Assembly (NCBI GenBank): GCA_947503345.1
Contig: CANNCW010000002.1
Span: forward strand, 248,001-312,000
Direction of reading: 5' to 3'
Source of the DNA: an uncultured Kangiella sp.
Lineage (GTDB): Bacteria > Pseudomonadota > Gammaproteobacteria > Enterobacterales > Kangiellaceae
DNA: 64,000 bases
Part shown: piece after piece, positions 57,129 through 64,000 of the stretch
How the letters are laid out: each line of letters starts with the position of its first letter
How positions within the stretch are numbered: the first letter of the stretch is position 1
Program-made: the position numbers and the translations under genes
The notes under the pieces: model-generated
Database searches by the model: none
Seen by the model: the letters and a program-made list of their open reading frames with translations, nothing else
Told to the model about the DNA's origin: nothing

Positions 57129-58904
57129 ATGACTAGTCCCGAACAAGCATCTTTTGATGACTTAGGCCTTTCTGCGCCTATATTACAAGCCGTTAAAGAC
57201 GTCGGCTATGAGCAAGCATCCCCTATTCAGCAAGCTAGTATTCCGGTTTTATTAACCGGCAAAGATATTATTGGACAAGCGCAAACCGGTACTGGTAAAA
57301 CCGCTGCTTTCGCCCTGCCGCTATTATCGAAAATTGACGTTAATTCTAAAAATACTCAGTTATTAGTATTAGCGCCTACTCGTGAGCTTGCCATTCAAGT
57401 GGCTGAAGCTTGCCAAAGTTATGCCAAACACTTAAAAGGCTTCAACGTTTTGCCAATTTACGGCGGACAAAGCTATGACATCCAATTGCGTCAATTAAAG
57501 CGTGGCGCACAAGTGGTTGTGGGAACCCCTGGTCGTGTGATGGATCATATTCGTCGTAAAACTTTAAAGCTAGATAACCTAACCACTTTAGTATTAGACG
57601 AAGCCGATGAAATGTTACGCATGGGCTTTATTGATGACGTTGAGTGGGTATTAGAGCATACGCCACAAGATCGTCAGATCGCCCTTTTCTCGGCAACCAT
57701 GCCAAAAGAAATTAAGAAAGTTGCGCAAAAGCATTTAAACAATCCTGAACACATAAAAATCGAGTCTAAAACTTCGACTGCTAAAACAATTCACCAACGC
57801 TTTTGGCCGGTGAGTGGTTTGCATAAACTGGATGCGCTTACTCGAATTTTGGAAAGCGAAACTTACGATGGCGTCATTATTTTTGTTCGTACAAAAATGG
57901 CGACCATTGAAATTGCTGACAAACTTAATGCTCGTGGCTTTAACGCCGAAGCGCTTAATGGCGATATTCAGCAATCAGCGCGAGAAAGAATCGTCAGCAA
58001 GTTGAAAAAAGGCCAGGTAGATATTTTATTAGCAACTGACGTTGCTGCTCGTGGTTTAGATGTTGAGCGTATCAGCCACGTGATTAACTATGACATACCT
58101 TACGATACTGAGTCATACGTTCACCGTATTGGTCGTACAGGCCGTGCTGGTCGCTCTGGTCACGCAATTTTATTTGTAGCTCATCGTGAACGTCGAATGC
58201 TAAAAGCGATTGAGAAAGCCACTAACCAGCCGATTGAGCGTATGGAAATGCCGACGATTTCCTATATCAATGAGCAGCGAGTTAATCGTTTTAAAAACCA
58301 AATTAATGACACCATCGCGAGTCAAGACCTAGAATTTTATTTACAGCTTATAAAATCATTTCAAGAACAACACGAACATGATCCACAGCTTGTTGCCGCA
58401 GCACTTGCAAAAATGCTGAGTGGCGAACAAGAGTTATTATTAAAAGAAAATGATAAGAAGCGTAAGAAGAAAGAACGTGAATGGGATGGCTCTTATGATG
58501 ACGTAGAAGATGGTGGTCGAAGAAAACGCAAAGAGAAAGTTTTCTCGCCAAAAGCGATGCCATTAAAAGATTTCCCAGAAATCAAAATGGAACGTTATCG
58601 CCTAGATGCAGGCCATAAGCACAATGTCAAAGTTGGCAATATTGTTGGAGCGATTGCTAATGAAGCTGATATTGAAAGCCAATATATCGGTCAAATCGAG
58701 CTTTATGATGACTTCTCAACCGTTGATTTACCAGCCGACATGCCCGAAGAAATCCTAAACATTCTTAAAAGCGCCAGAGTTGCAGGACGCGCCATGAGCA
58801 TGAGCAAAATTGGTGATATGGATACTGAAGCTAAAGTTAACAAAGGCAAGCCAAAAGGTAAACGTTCAGGGACTCATAAACGTAAAGCTAAAAAGAAAAG
58901 CTAA
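57129..58904 (+). CDS. deaD: DEAD-box RNA helicase DeaD/CsdA
   Basis: A 591-residue ATP-dependent RNA helicase. Motifs in order: the Q motif (YEQASPIQQASIP), AQTGTGKT (Walker A, residues 51-58), PTRELA, GTPGR, LDEADEML, SAT, then the second RecA domain with ARGLDVERI and HRIGRTGRAGR. The C-terminus holds an RNA-binding DbpA-type domain (KHNVKVGNIVGAIANEADIE, then IELYDDFSTVDLP) and a basic tail KGKPKGKRSGTHKRKAKKKS. AGGTGA lies eight bases before ATG 57129; a GTG at 57117 is inside that site and rejected. Acts in ribosome assembly and cold growth. Confidence 0.96.
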   Translation: MTSPEQASFDDLGLSAPILQAVKDVGYEQASPIQQASIPVLLTGKDIIGQAQTGTGKTAAFALPLLSKIDVNSKNTQLLVLAPTRELAIQVAEACQSYAKHLKGFNVLPIYGGQSYDIQLRQLKRGAQVVVGTPGRVMDHIRRKTLKLDNLTTLVLDEADEMLRMGFIDDVEWVLEHTPQDRQIALFSATMPKEIKKVAQKHLNNPEHIKIESKTSTAKTIHQRFWPVSGLHKLDALTRILESETYDGVIIFVRTKMATIEIADKLNARGFNAEALNGDIQQSARERIVSKLKKGQVDILLATDVAARGLDVERISHVINYDIPYDTESYVHRIGRTGRAGRSGHAILFVAHRERRMLKAIEKATNQPIERMEMPTISYINEQRVNRFKNQINDTIASQDLEFYLQLIKSFQEQHEHDPQLVAAALAKMLSGEQELLLKENDKKRKKKEREWDGSYDDVEDGGRRKRKEKVFSPKAMPLKDFPEIKMERYRLDAGHKHNVKVGNIVGAIANEADIESQYIGQIELYDDFSTVDLPADMPEEILNILKSARVAGRAMSMSKIGDMDTEAKVNKGKPKGKRSGTHKRKAKKKS

Positions 58905-58920
58905 TCTGTGTAAGAAATTG

Positions 58921-58950
58921 AAGCCTTGTAAAATAAACGTTACAGGGCTT
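58921..58950. terminator. Possible hairpin between deaD and the Dyp peroxidase gene
   Basis: AAGCCTTGTAA pairs with TTACAGGGCTT (one T-G pair) across eight bases. The right arm includes the stop codon of the peroxidase gene, and T runs are weak. Confidence 0.4.
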
Positions 58951-59833
58951 CTAACTGCACCTGAGATGGTGCAAACCAATAAGAGCCTGACACAGGCTTG
59001 GAAAACTCCATCAAGCGGTCGTGAACGCCATCATCGGTCAATCCCAACATGCTGTGAATTTGCGATTCAAAACGCGAAAGCTCACAACTAAAAGCTAAGA
59101 AATATAAACCCTGCTCAGTAGCTGAAGCGTATGGCGAACTACTACGCCAAATCTTTTGCGCAACGCCATCGACTTTAATATCAGTTCGGCTAACGTGTGA
59201 ATTATTAGGTTGTTCATCCCCTTCTAACTCAATATCATCAACTTTAGTTCGGCCAATGATCTGCTCCTGCTCTTTTACTGGACGCTGATTAAAAGAAGCT
59301 AAATCAGTTACCCACTTTTGAGTCATGACATAACTTCCATCAGCACCAATTTCATTGTGTGGAATAACAGCAGCTTGATAGCGTAATTCATCGGTTTTAG
59401 GATTACCTGTTCCGTCAACAAAGCCAATCATGTCACGTGAGTTATGATAGTTGAAGCCACTAACTTCAATGTCCAAGCTTCCAATATTCTTCATAGCGCC
59501 AACAATAGCTAGCATTTGGTCCATCAGCAATGATTGATTATCTGATTTCAACCAAACCAAAATATCGCCTTGAGTCGATGGCATCGATAAATCTTGAACG
59601 CCATGATAATTGGGAAAATCTTTTAACTGAGTAGGAATATCCATGCCCAGCAAACTAAGGCTTTTGCTCGAAAAAGCGATTAAAGTATTAACCGAATCGA
59701 TGGTGAAGTTAAAGTTCTGAATAACCGCTTTTAAAGCTGCAGAAGAAATTTCACCATTCAAGCTAAACTCTAAATGATAGTAAAAGTATTGTTGCTGTTC
59801 TTCCGCAAAAATTGCTGACTGAGTATTTTTCAT
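58940..59833 (-). CDS. Dyp-type heme peroxidase
   Basis: The 297-residue peroxidase has the family's GFVDGTGNP motif with catalytic Asp140 and the SHVSRTD segment with heme-ligand His213, and Arg230 in KIWRSSSPYA. The length and lack of a Tat signal point to a cytosolic YfeX-like form. Family members oxidise dyes and porphyrinogens with hydrogen peroxide; the natural substrate is not known. It converges on deaD with 35 bases between stops. Confidence 0.93.
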   Translation of the reverse strand: MKNTQSAIFAEEQQQYFYYHLEFSLNGEISSAALKAVIQNFNFTIDSVNTLIAFSSKSLSLLGMDIPTQLKDFPNYHGVQDLSMPSTQGDILVWLKSDNQSLLMDQMLAIVGAMKNIGSLDIEVSGFNYHNSRDMIGFVDGTGNPKTDELRYQAAVIPHNEIGADGSYVMTQKWVTDLASFNQRPVKEQEQIIGRTKVDDIELEGDEQPNNSHVSRTDIKVDGVAQKIWRSSSPYASATEQGLYFLAFSCELSRFESQIHSMLGLTDDGVHDRLMEFSKPVSGSYWFAPSQVQLEAL

Positions 59834-59965
59834 ATTTCAAAGGGCAAAGTTACACTGCCTGTTATCATATACTTTAAAATAGATTTGAGCTATTTTTTAG
59901 AGTATAGCGAATACTACAAATCATAAACTGATATAACCTGTAGCTTCTAAAATTAACAAGCAGTC

Positions 59966-61006
59966 TTAGCTATGAGTTCTTTGTTGTTCTTTAAGTTGCT
60001 TTTTCTTCTCTTTCCTAGATGCAATCGCCGTTTTAACATCAGAACCTAAATGCTCTTCACCACGTTGCTTTGCTAACTGCATTTGTAGTTCACGGTCAGC
60101 ATAACGTTTGCGTTGCTCTGGAGTTTGTTTATCGTAGCAGTGATGGCAGCTTACGCCTTTAGCGTATTTTTTGTGCTGTTTGTCTTCTTCTAGAATGGGC
60201 ATACGGCAAGCATGGCATTGGTCGTATTGGCCTTTTTCTAGATCGTGGTTAACTGCTACACGATTATCGAAAACAAAGCATTCACCTTCCCACATAGATT
60301 CTTCGGCAGGAACTTCTTCAAGATATTTTAAAATGCCGCCTTCTAAGTGGTAAACCTCTTCAAAACCTTGTTCTTTTAAATAGGCTGTGGATTTTTCACA
60401 ACGAATTCCACCCGTACAGAACATAGCGACTTTTTTGTTTTTGGTTTTATCTAAATTCTTTTCGACATACTCAGGAAACTCACGGAAAGTTTCAGTTTTA
60501 GGATCAAGAGCGTTCTTAAAGGTGCCGATTGCTACTTCGTAATCATTTCGGGTATCCACTAAAACCACCTCAGGATCAGAAATTAATCCATTCCAATCTT
60601 TCGGTTTGACATAAGTTCCTACCACTTCCTTTGGATCAATTCCTTCCACTCCCATGGTTACAATTTCTTTTTTCAGTTTTACTTTTGTACGGTAAAACGG
60701 CATGCTTTCGTCATAAGATTCTTTATGATCCAAGTCAGCAAGTCTTTCATCCTGCTTCAACCATTTAAGTAAATTGTTAATGCCTTGGCGTGAGCCTGCC
60801 ACAGTACCATTGATACCTTCGTTAGCTAATAACAAAGTGCCTTTGACGTCATTATTAAGCATAACCTCAAGTAATGGTTGACGGATAGCTTCAAAATTTT
60901 CAAGGGTGACGAACTTGTATAAAGCACACACAACCACTTGATTTGATTCAGAATTATTTTTAGATATAGCAGAAGACTCTGCCGATACAGATTTAGAAAT
61001 AGTCAT
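59966..61006 (-). CDS. trhO: tRNA uridine-34 hydroxylase TrhO (YceA family)
   Basis: The 346-residue protein has the TrhO plan: N-terminal ferredoxin-like domain (about 24-115, with [14 protein letters not shown]), a rhodanese domain (about 130-230) with active Cys197 in [12 protein letters not shown], and a Cys-rich C-terminal part (CHACRMPI and CHHCYDK) that could hold zinc. TrhO hydroxylates U34 of some tRNAs as a step to 5-methoxy- or carboxymethoxyuridine. The first 22 residues are a low-conservation extension. Single gene. Confidence 0.94.
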   Translation of the reverse strand: MTISKSVSAESSAISKNNSESNQVVVCALYKFVTLENFEAIRQPLLEVMLNNDVKGTLLLANEGINGTVAGSRQGINNLLKWLKQDERLADLDHKESYDESMPFYRTKVKLKKEIVTMGVEGIDPKEVVGTYVKPKDWNGLISDPEVVLVDTRNDYEVAIGTFKNALDPKTETFREFPEYVEKNLDKTKNKKVAMFCTGGIRCEKSTAYLKEQGFEEVYHLEGGILKYLEEVPAEESMWEGECFVFDNRVAVNHDLEKGQYDQCHACRMPILEEDKQHKKYAKGVSCHHCYDKQTPEQRKRYADRELQMQLAKQRGEEHLGSDVKTAIASRKEKKKQLKEQQRTHS

Positions 61007-61099
61007 TAACTTCCTCGCCTACTGGAACGTAAAACCAGTGCTTATTCGATTAAAATTCGAGCGAATTGTAGTTTGAATAAAACCGTTAGTCAAACTTTG

Positions 61100-61795
61100 C
61101 TAGCGATACCAAAGCTTATGCCCATGTTGTTTGAGCCACTTTTCAGATTCTTGATATTTAGGATCATATCGACTTACTAACTGCCAATAAGACTTGGAAT
61201 GATTTTGATGGACTAGGTGACAAAGCTCGTGGACGATTAAGTAGTTCATAATTGATTCAGGAGCTAAGAGAATCAAAGGATTAAATTGTAAGATACCCGT
61301 CGCCGTACAGTGCCCCCACTTGCTTTTCGTTTTTCGAAATTTGATTTGCGAAACTTTATGCCAAAGCTTCATGTCTTTTGCAAATAACTCCACTAAATCA
61401 GGAATTTCATGTTTAGCCTGTTGTAATAACCACTTATCCATAAGCCTGCAACGATTTTCAGCTGAGTTTTCTGAAAGTTTCAAGTACAAGTCTTCACCCA
61501 CCAGCTTCGCAGAGTTGCGTCTAGCTAATTGGGTTTGAATGGTTATGGGAAAGCCCATGAAAGGAAGAGCTGCGCCATCTTCAATACAAAAAACCTCTGA
61601 CTCTTTTTGTTCCTGCTCAAGTAATTTATTAATAATCCATTGGCGTTTTTCTGCAACAAATTCATCAATAAAGCTTTTGGAGGTGCTATATGGCGCCCTT
61701 ACTTCCACTGAATTATTTTGCACATGAATGGCCACTGTTTTTCGGCGCATTCGCTTGATATCAAAATTAATTTCAGAGTTCAAAGTTTGGCTCAT
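61100..61795 (-). CDS. YgjP-like zinc metallopeptidase (DUF45)
   Basis: The 231-residue protein has HELCH at 189-193 and a further His at 199 in the order of the YgjP/DUF45 family (IVHELCHLVHQNHSKSYW), after KSKWGHCTATGILQFNPLIL, cut as WGHCTATGILQFN. The gluzincin-like fold is related to WSS1 and SprT proteins. Start at 61795 gives MSQTLNSEINFD; an ATG at 61822 would overlap the preceding gene by 17 bases. Neither has a good ribosome site. Biological target unknown. Confidence 0.88.
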   Translation of the reverse strand: MSQTLNSEINFDIKRMRRKTVAIHVQNNSVEVRAPYSTSKSFIDEFVAEKRQWIINKLLEQEQKESEVFCIEDGAALPFMGFPITIQTQLARRNSAKLVGEDLYLKLSENSAENRCRLMDKWLLQQAKHEIPDLVELFAKDMKLWHKVSQIKFRKTKSKWGHCTATGILQFNPLILLAPESIMNYLIVHELCHLVHQNHSKSYWQLVSRYDPKYQESEKWLKQHGHKLWYR

Positions 61796-61805
61796 AATAA
61801 TAAAT

Positions 61806-62096
61806 CTAGTCAGTGATCTCATTAATAACTAACTGACCACAAGCCAATAATTTCTTTTGCTCAGCGGTTAATTTTTTTACTTTTATTTCCGCTTTTAATG
61901 CAGCAGACTTGTCTGCAAACTGATGGTGATAGATCATTGTAAGAGGCTGTTTTCCGCGCAAGTATTTGGCGCACTTTGGTCCATTAGATTGGTGCTCTTC
62001 ATAACGCCTTTCAAGATCAAGTGTAATTCCAGTATAGAGTTGCCCCTCGCGACAGCGCAAAATATACAGGTGCCACTCTTTGGCATCACTACTCAT
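61806..62096 (-). CDS. GIY-YIG nuclease-superfamily protein
   Basis: A 96-residue single-domain protein. LYILRCREGQLYTGITLDL holds the two strands and the catalytic Tyr/Arg region of the GIY-YIG fold, with RRYEEHQSNGPKCAKYLRGK after it; this is the YhbQ-like short type. The last acidic residue is in DKSAALKAEIKVKKL. Its start overlaps the stop of the NlpC/P60 gene by one base. YhbQ-type nuclease activity on structured DNA is possible. Confidence 0.9.
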   Translation of the reverse strand: MSSDAKEWHLYILRCREGQLYTGITLDLERRYEEHQSNGPKCAKYLRGKQPLTMIYHHQFADKSAALKAEIKVKKLTAEQKKLLACGQLVINEITD

Positions 62097-62572
62097 TAAT
62101 ACAACCTACCTGCCTTTACCAAGCGCGACTTAAAGTAAGGATTATCCATTGAAGCTATTTTCACTTGTTTCCCACTAGAAGGAGCGTGAATAAATTGCTT
62201 ATTACCAATATAAATAGTGACATGAGTCGGAGTTGAGGCGGTTTTATAAAATAATAAATCTCCTGGCTTTAATTGATTCAAAGGAACGGTTTTAGCCTTT
62301 TGAAATTGTGCTTTTGAAACTCTAGGGATATTTTTGCTCACTTGGCTATGAGTAAATAGCACCAGTCCACTACAATCAAATCCTTCGAGGGGATTTGAGC
62401 CACCATATCGATATGGCATACCCACCATTCTTTTGGCAAGGCTGACAATAGTATTAGCTTTTGATTCGTTAAAATCCGCCCTCTTCCCACTTTTTGGGGC
62501 ACTAGCGCAAGAAACCACAACAGCTGAAACTAATACAATAAAAAACGTTTTAAAATCGACTTCTTTATTCAT
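62096..62572 (-). CDS. NlpC/P60 lipoprotein peptidoglycan hydrolase
   Basis: A 158-residue lipoprotein with signal ending VVVSC (Cys22). The NlpC/P60 cysteine peptidase domain has its triad at Cys67 (FDCSGLVLF), His117 (THVTIYIG) and His129 (FIHAPSSG), with YRYGG before the Cys. It probably cuts peptide cross-links such as D-Glu-meso-DAP-type bonds in the cell wall, like E. coli Spr/NlpC. It leads a three-gene run with the GIY-YIG and YgjP-like genes, although no shared role is evident. Confidence 0.95.
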   Translation of the reverse strand: MNKEVDFKTFFIVLVSAVVVSCASAPKSGKRADFNESKANTIVSLAKRMVGMPYRYGGSNPLEGFDCSGLVLFTHSQVSKNIPRVSKAQFQKAKTVPLNQLKPGDLLFYKTASTPTHVTIYIGNKQFIHAPSSGKQVKIASMDNPYFKSRLVKAGRLY

Positions 62573-62634
62573 AGCAAAAGATTAGCATGAGATAGCTGAA
62601 TTTACACTAAACAAAAGTCTGGTTTGTTAGCTGA

Positions 62635-63672
62635 TTAGAATAACTTTAGTGGTTGCTCTTGAATTTCTTGCAACTCAGCAAACTGAGCTCTTAAATCGAG
62701 AATATGTTGCTCCCAATAATTTACTGAATCAAATTGAGGGAAAGCTTGCGGAAAAGCTGGATCTGACCATCTTTCAGCGATCCATGCGGTATGTTGGATC
62801 ATACGTAGTGCACGTAATGGTTCAATCAACGCAATTTCACGATAATCAAAATCACAAAACTCTTGGTAGCCTTCTAACACTTCTGAAAGCTGTTTGATTC
62901 TGCTTGTCCTATCGCCTGATAACAGCATCCATAAGTCCTGAATCGCTGGCGCCATTCGGGCATCATCAAAATCAATAAAATGCGGATTTTCATCACGCCA
63001 TAGAATATTACCGGGATGGCAATCGCCTTGAGTTCGAATAAATTTTATATCCTCAACAAGTTGCCACTGATGTTCTACTAACTTTAAAACATCATTAACC
63101 AAACTGCTATAAGCGGTTTTCAGCTCAAATGGAATGGCCTTTTCAATAACGTATTGAGCTTTCTCAAAACCAAAAGTTTGTGGATTTAATTGTGGGCGAT
63201 GCTCAAAAGGCTTAGCTTGGCCAATTAAATGAATACGACCTAAAAAGCGCCCTAAAGTAAAAAGATTATCAAGGTTATCAAGCTCAGGAGCGTGCCCACC
63301 CTTTCGCTCAAATAAAGCCACAAAAAATTCATCAATCTGAAACAGTGACTCTCCATCAATCAGTTTTGGAGGAACCACTGGCAATTCAGCGTCTTGTAAC
63401 TCAAAGCAGAAGTGATGCTCTTCCAGAATTTGTTCACGCGTCCAGCGCTCTGGACGATAAAACTTGGCAATTACTGGAACACTGTCTTCAATACCAATTT
63501 GATAAACCCTATTTTCATAACTATTTAGGGTAAGAATTCGACCGTCAGTTAGAAAGCCTAAACTGTCAACTGCATCTAAAATAAAGTCAGGAGTGAGCTT
63601 TTCAAAAGCATGGGAAGAGCTTGATGATTCAAGCTCTTCAACTACAGAATTTGGGTTATGCCAATTCGTCAT
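62635..63672 (-). CDS. srkA: Stress response kinase A (YihE family)
   Basis: A 345-residue Ser/Thr kinase of the aminoglycoside-phosphotransferase fold. Family marks: LNSYENRVYQIG near residue 50, KFYRPERWTREQILEEHHF around 70-88, the catalytic loop QGDCHPGNILW (Asp217, Asn222) and FIDFDDARMAPAIQDLW (Asp234). E. coli SrkA protects cells in envelope stress by limiting MazEF-linked death. It has an extra N-terminal 20 residues rich in Ser. Its ATG lies 17 bases inside the end of the SulP gene. Confidence 0.94.
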   Translation of the reverse strand: MTNWHNPNSVVEELESSSSSHAFEKLTPDFILDAVDSLGFLTDGRILTLNSYENRVYQIGIEDSVPVIAKFYRPERWTREQILEEHHFCFELQDAELPVVPPKLIDGESLFQIDEFFVALFERKGGHAPELDNLDNLFTLGRFLGRIHLIGQAKPFEHRPQLNPQTFGFEKAQYVIEKAIPFELKTAYSSLVNDVLKLVEHQWQLVEDIKFIRTQGDCHPGNILWRDENPHFIDFDDARMAPAIQDLWMLLSGDRTSRIKQLSEVLEGYQEFCDFDYREIALIEPLRALRMIQHTAWIAERWSDPAFPQAFPQFDSVNYWEQHILDLRAQFAELQEIQEQPLKLF

Positions 63673-64000
63673 CTGCTACAAAGTATTTTGGATCGCGCTT
63701 AGTATCCACTTCAACTGCAGCGCCCGCTTTAGTCAGCAATTTTTGGCAATCAGAACTTAGGTGTAACAAATGTAATTTCTTTCCAGCGTTTTCATAACGC
63801 ACAGCTAGTGCATCAATCACTTCTAAGCCTGAATGATCCCATACACGCGAGTCTGCGAAATCCACATAAACTTCGTCTAAATCCGTTCGTGCAGAAAACT
63901 GCTCAGCAAAGTGAGTGGTTGAACCAAAAAATAAAGGACCACTAACGGTATAATAAGCTTTACCATTTTTCTCTTGGCGACGCACTCGAACACGCTTAGC
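63656..64000 (-). CDS. SulP-type anion transporter, C-terminal STAS domain (partial)
   Basis: The frame is open at the right edge; 114 codons are visible. Basic start AKRVRVRRQEKNGKAYYT followed by VSGPLFFGSTTHFAEQF, VYVDFADSRVWDHSGLEVID and KKLHLLHLSSDCQKLLTKAG form the STAS domain that ends SulP (SLC26-like) transporters. The transport domain would lie beyond the window. Anion substrate (bicarbonate, sulfate or other) cannot be told. It overlaps srkA by 17 bases. Confidence 0.88.
   Translation of the reverse strand, partial: AKRVRVRRQEKNGKAYYTVSGPLFFGSTTHFAEQFSARTDLDEVYVDFADSRVWDHSGLEVIDALAVRYENAGKKLHLLHLSSDCQKLLTKAGAAVEVDTKRDPKYFVADDELA

Overview
The window reads as chromosome of an AT-rich gammaproteobacterium with a two-membrane envelope. 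Support comes from E. coli-like gene order (rluE-nudJ-mnmA-hflD beside isocitrate dehydrogenase; sdhCDAB-sucABCD divergent from gltA), the tusDCBE set, MlaC, Blc, AqpZ, SrkA and TrhO homologues, RND efflux genes and outer-membrane DUF5916 proteins. Monomeric isocitrate dehydrogenase, a GlyGly-CTERM protein, tryptophan 2,3-dioxygenase and many secreted or lipid-anchored proteins suggest a marine heterotroph, perhaps of the Kangiella/Aliikangiella kind. That placement is an inference from memory, not a computed result.

Layout. 1-6.4 kb: start of a threonine aldolase gene, a thioredoxin-fold lipoprotein, monomeric icd, then the divergent tRNA/rRNA modification operon rluE-nudJ-mnmA-hflD. 6.4-8.5 kb: an ECF sigma factor, a one-pass membrane protein (likely anti-sigma) and a secreted PDZ protein. 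8.6-19.9 kb: the TCA-cycle block, sdhCDAB-sucAB-sucCD on the minus strand from one recognisable promoter, with gltA divergent. Together with icd, the window encodes citrate synthase, isocitrate dehydrogenase, the E1 and E2 of 2-oxoglutarate dehydrogenase, succinyl-CoA synthetase and succinate dehydrogenase; the E3 (lpd) gene is absent. 20-24.9 kb: tryptophan dioxygenase, a kinase-fold protein, a VOC protein, fRMsr, a DUF1289 protein and asnS. 24.9-32.2 kb is more accessory: two tandem YD-repeat-like lipoproteins, a Cys-rich protein, an acyltransferase/nitroreductase pair, a small membrane protein split by an amber codon and an M35 metalloprotease. 32.2-32.5 kb: a tRNA-Ala/tRNA-Glu operon with a strong promoter.

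32.7-49.5 kb: an RND efflux pair, pyruvate kinase, a DMT transporter, a CitE/HpcH-like lyase, two paralogous CBM9-DUF5916 outer-membrane proteins, a GlyGly-CTERM surface protein, a ferredoxin-NADP reductase-like flavoprotein and an M49-like zinc lipoprotein whose reading frame is cut by an in-frame ochre codon 23 codons before an apparent original end. 49.5-53.7 kb: tusDCBE framed by two secreted DUF11 proteins. 53.8-64 kb: mlaC, a Prx5-type peroxiredoxin, blc, an ABM-domain protein, pspC-like, aqpZ, deaD with a promoter and leader, a Dyp peroxidase, trhO, a YgjP-like metallopeptidase, a GIY-YIG protein, an NlpC/P60 lipoprotein, srkA and the end of a SulP transporter.

No CRISPR array, insertion sequence, prophage or rRNA gene was seen. 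The observations most worth following are the two in-frame stop codons inside otherwise intact genes (30690 and 49393), monomeric IDH at the position E. coli uses for its unrelated icd, the triplicated beta-module in the large DUF11 protein, the tandem lipoproteins with a conserved C-terminal cysteine pair, and the small ECF-sigma/anti-sigma/PDZ cassette.
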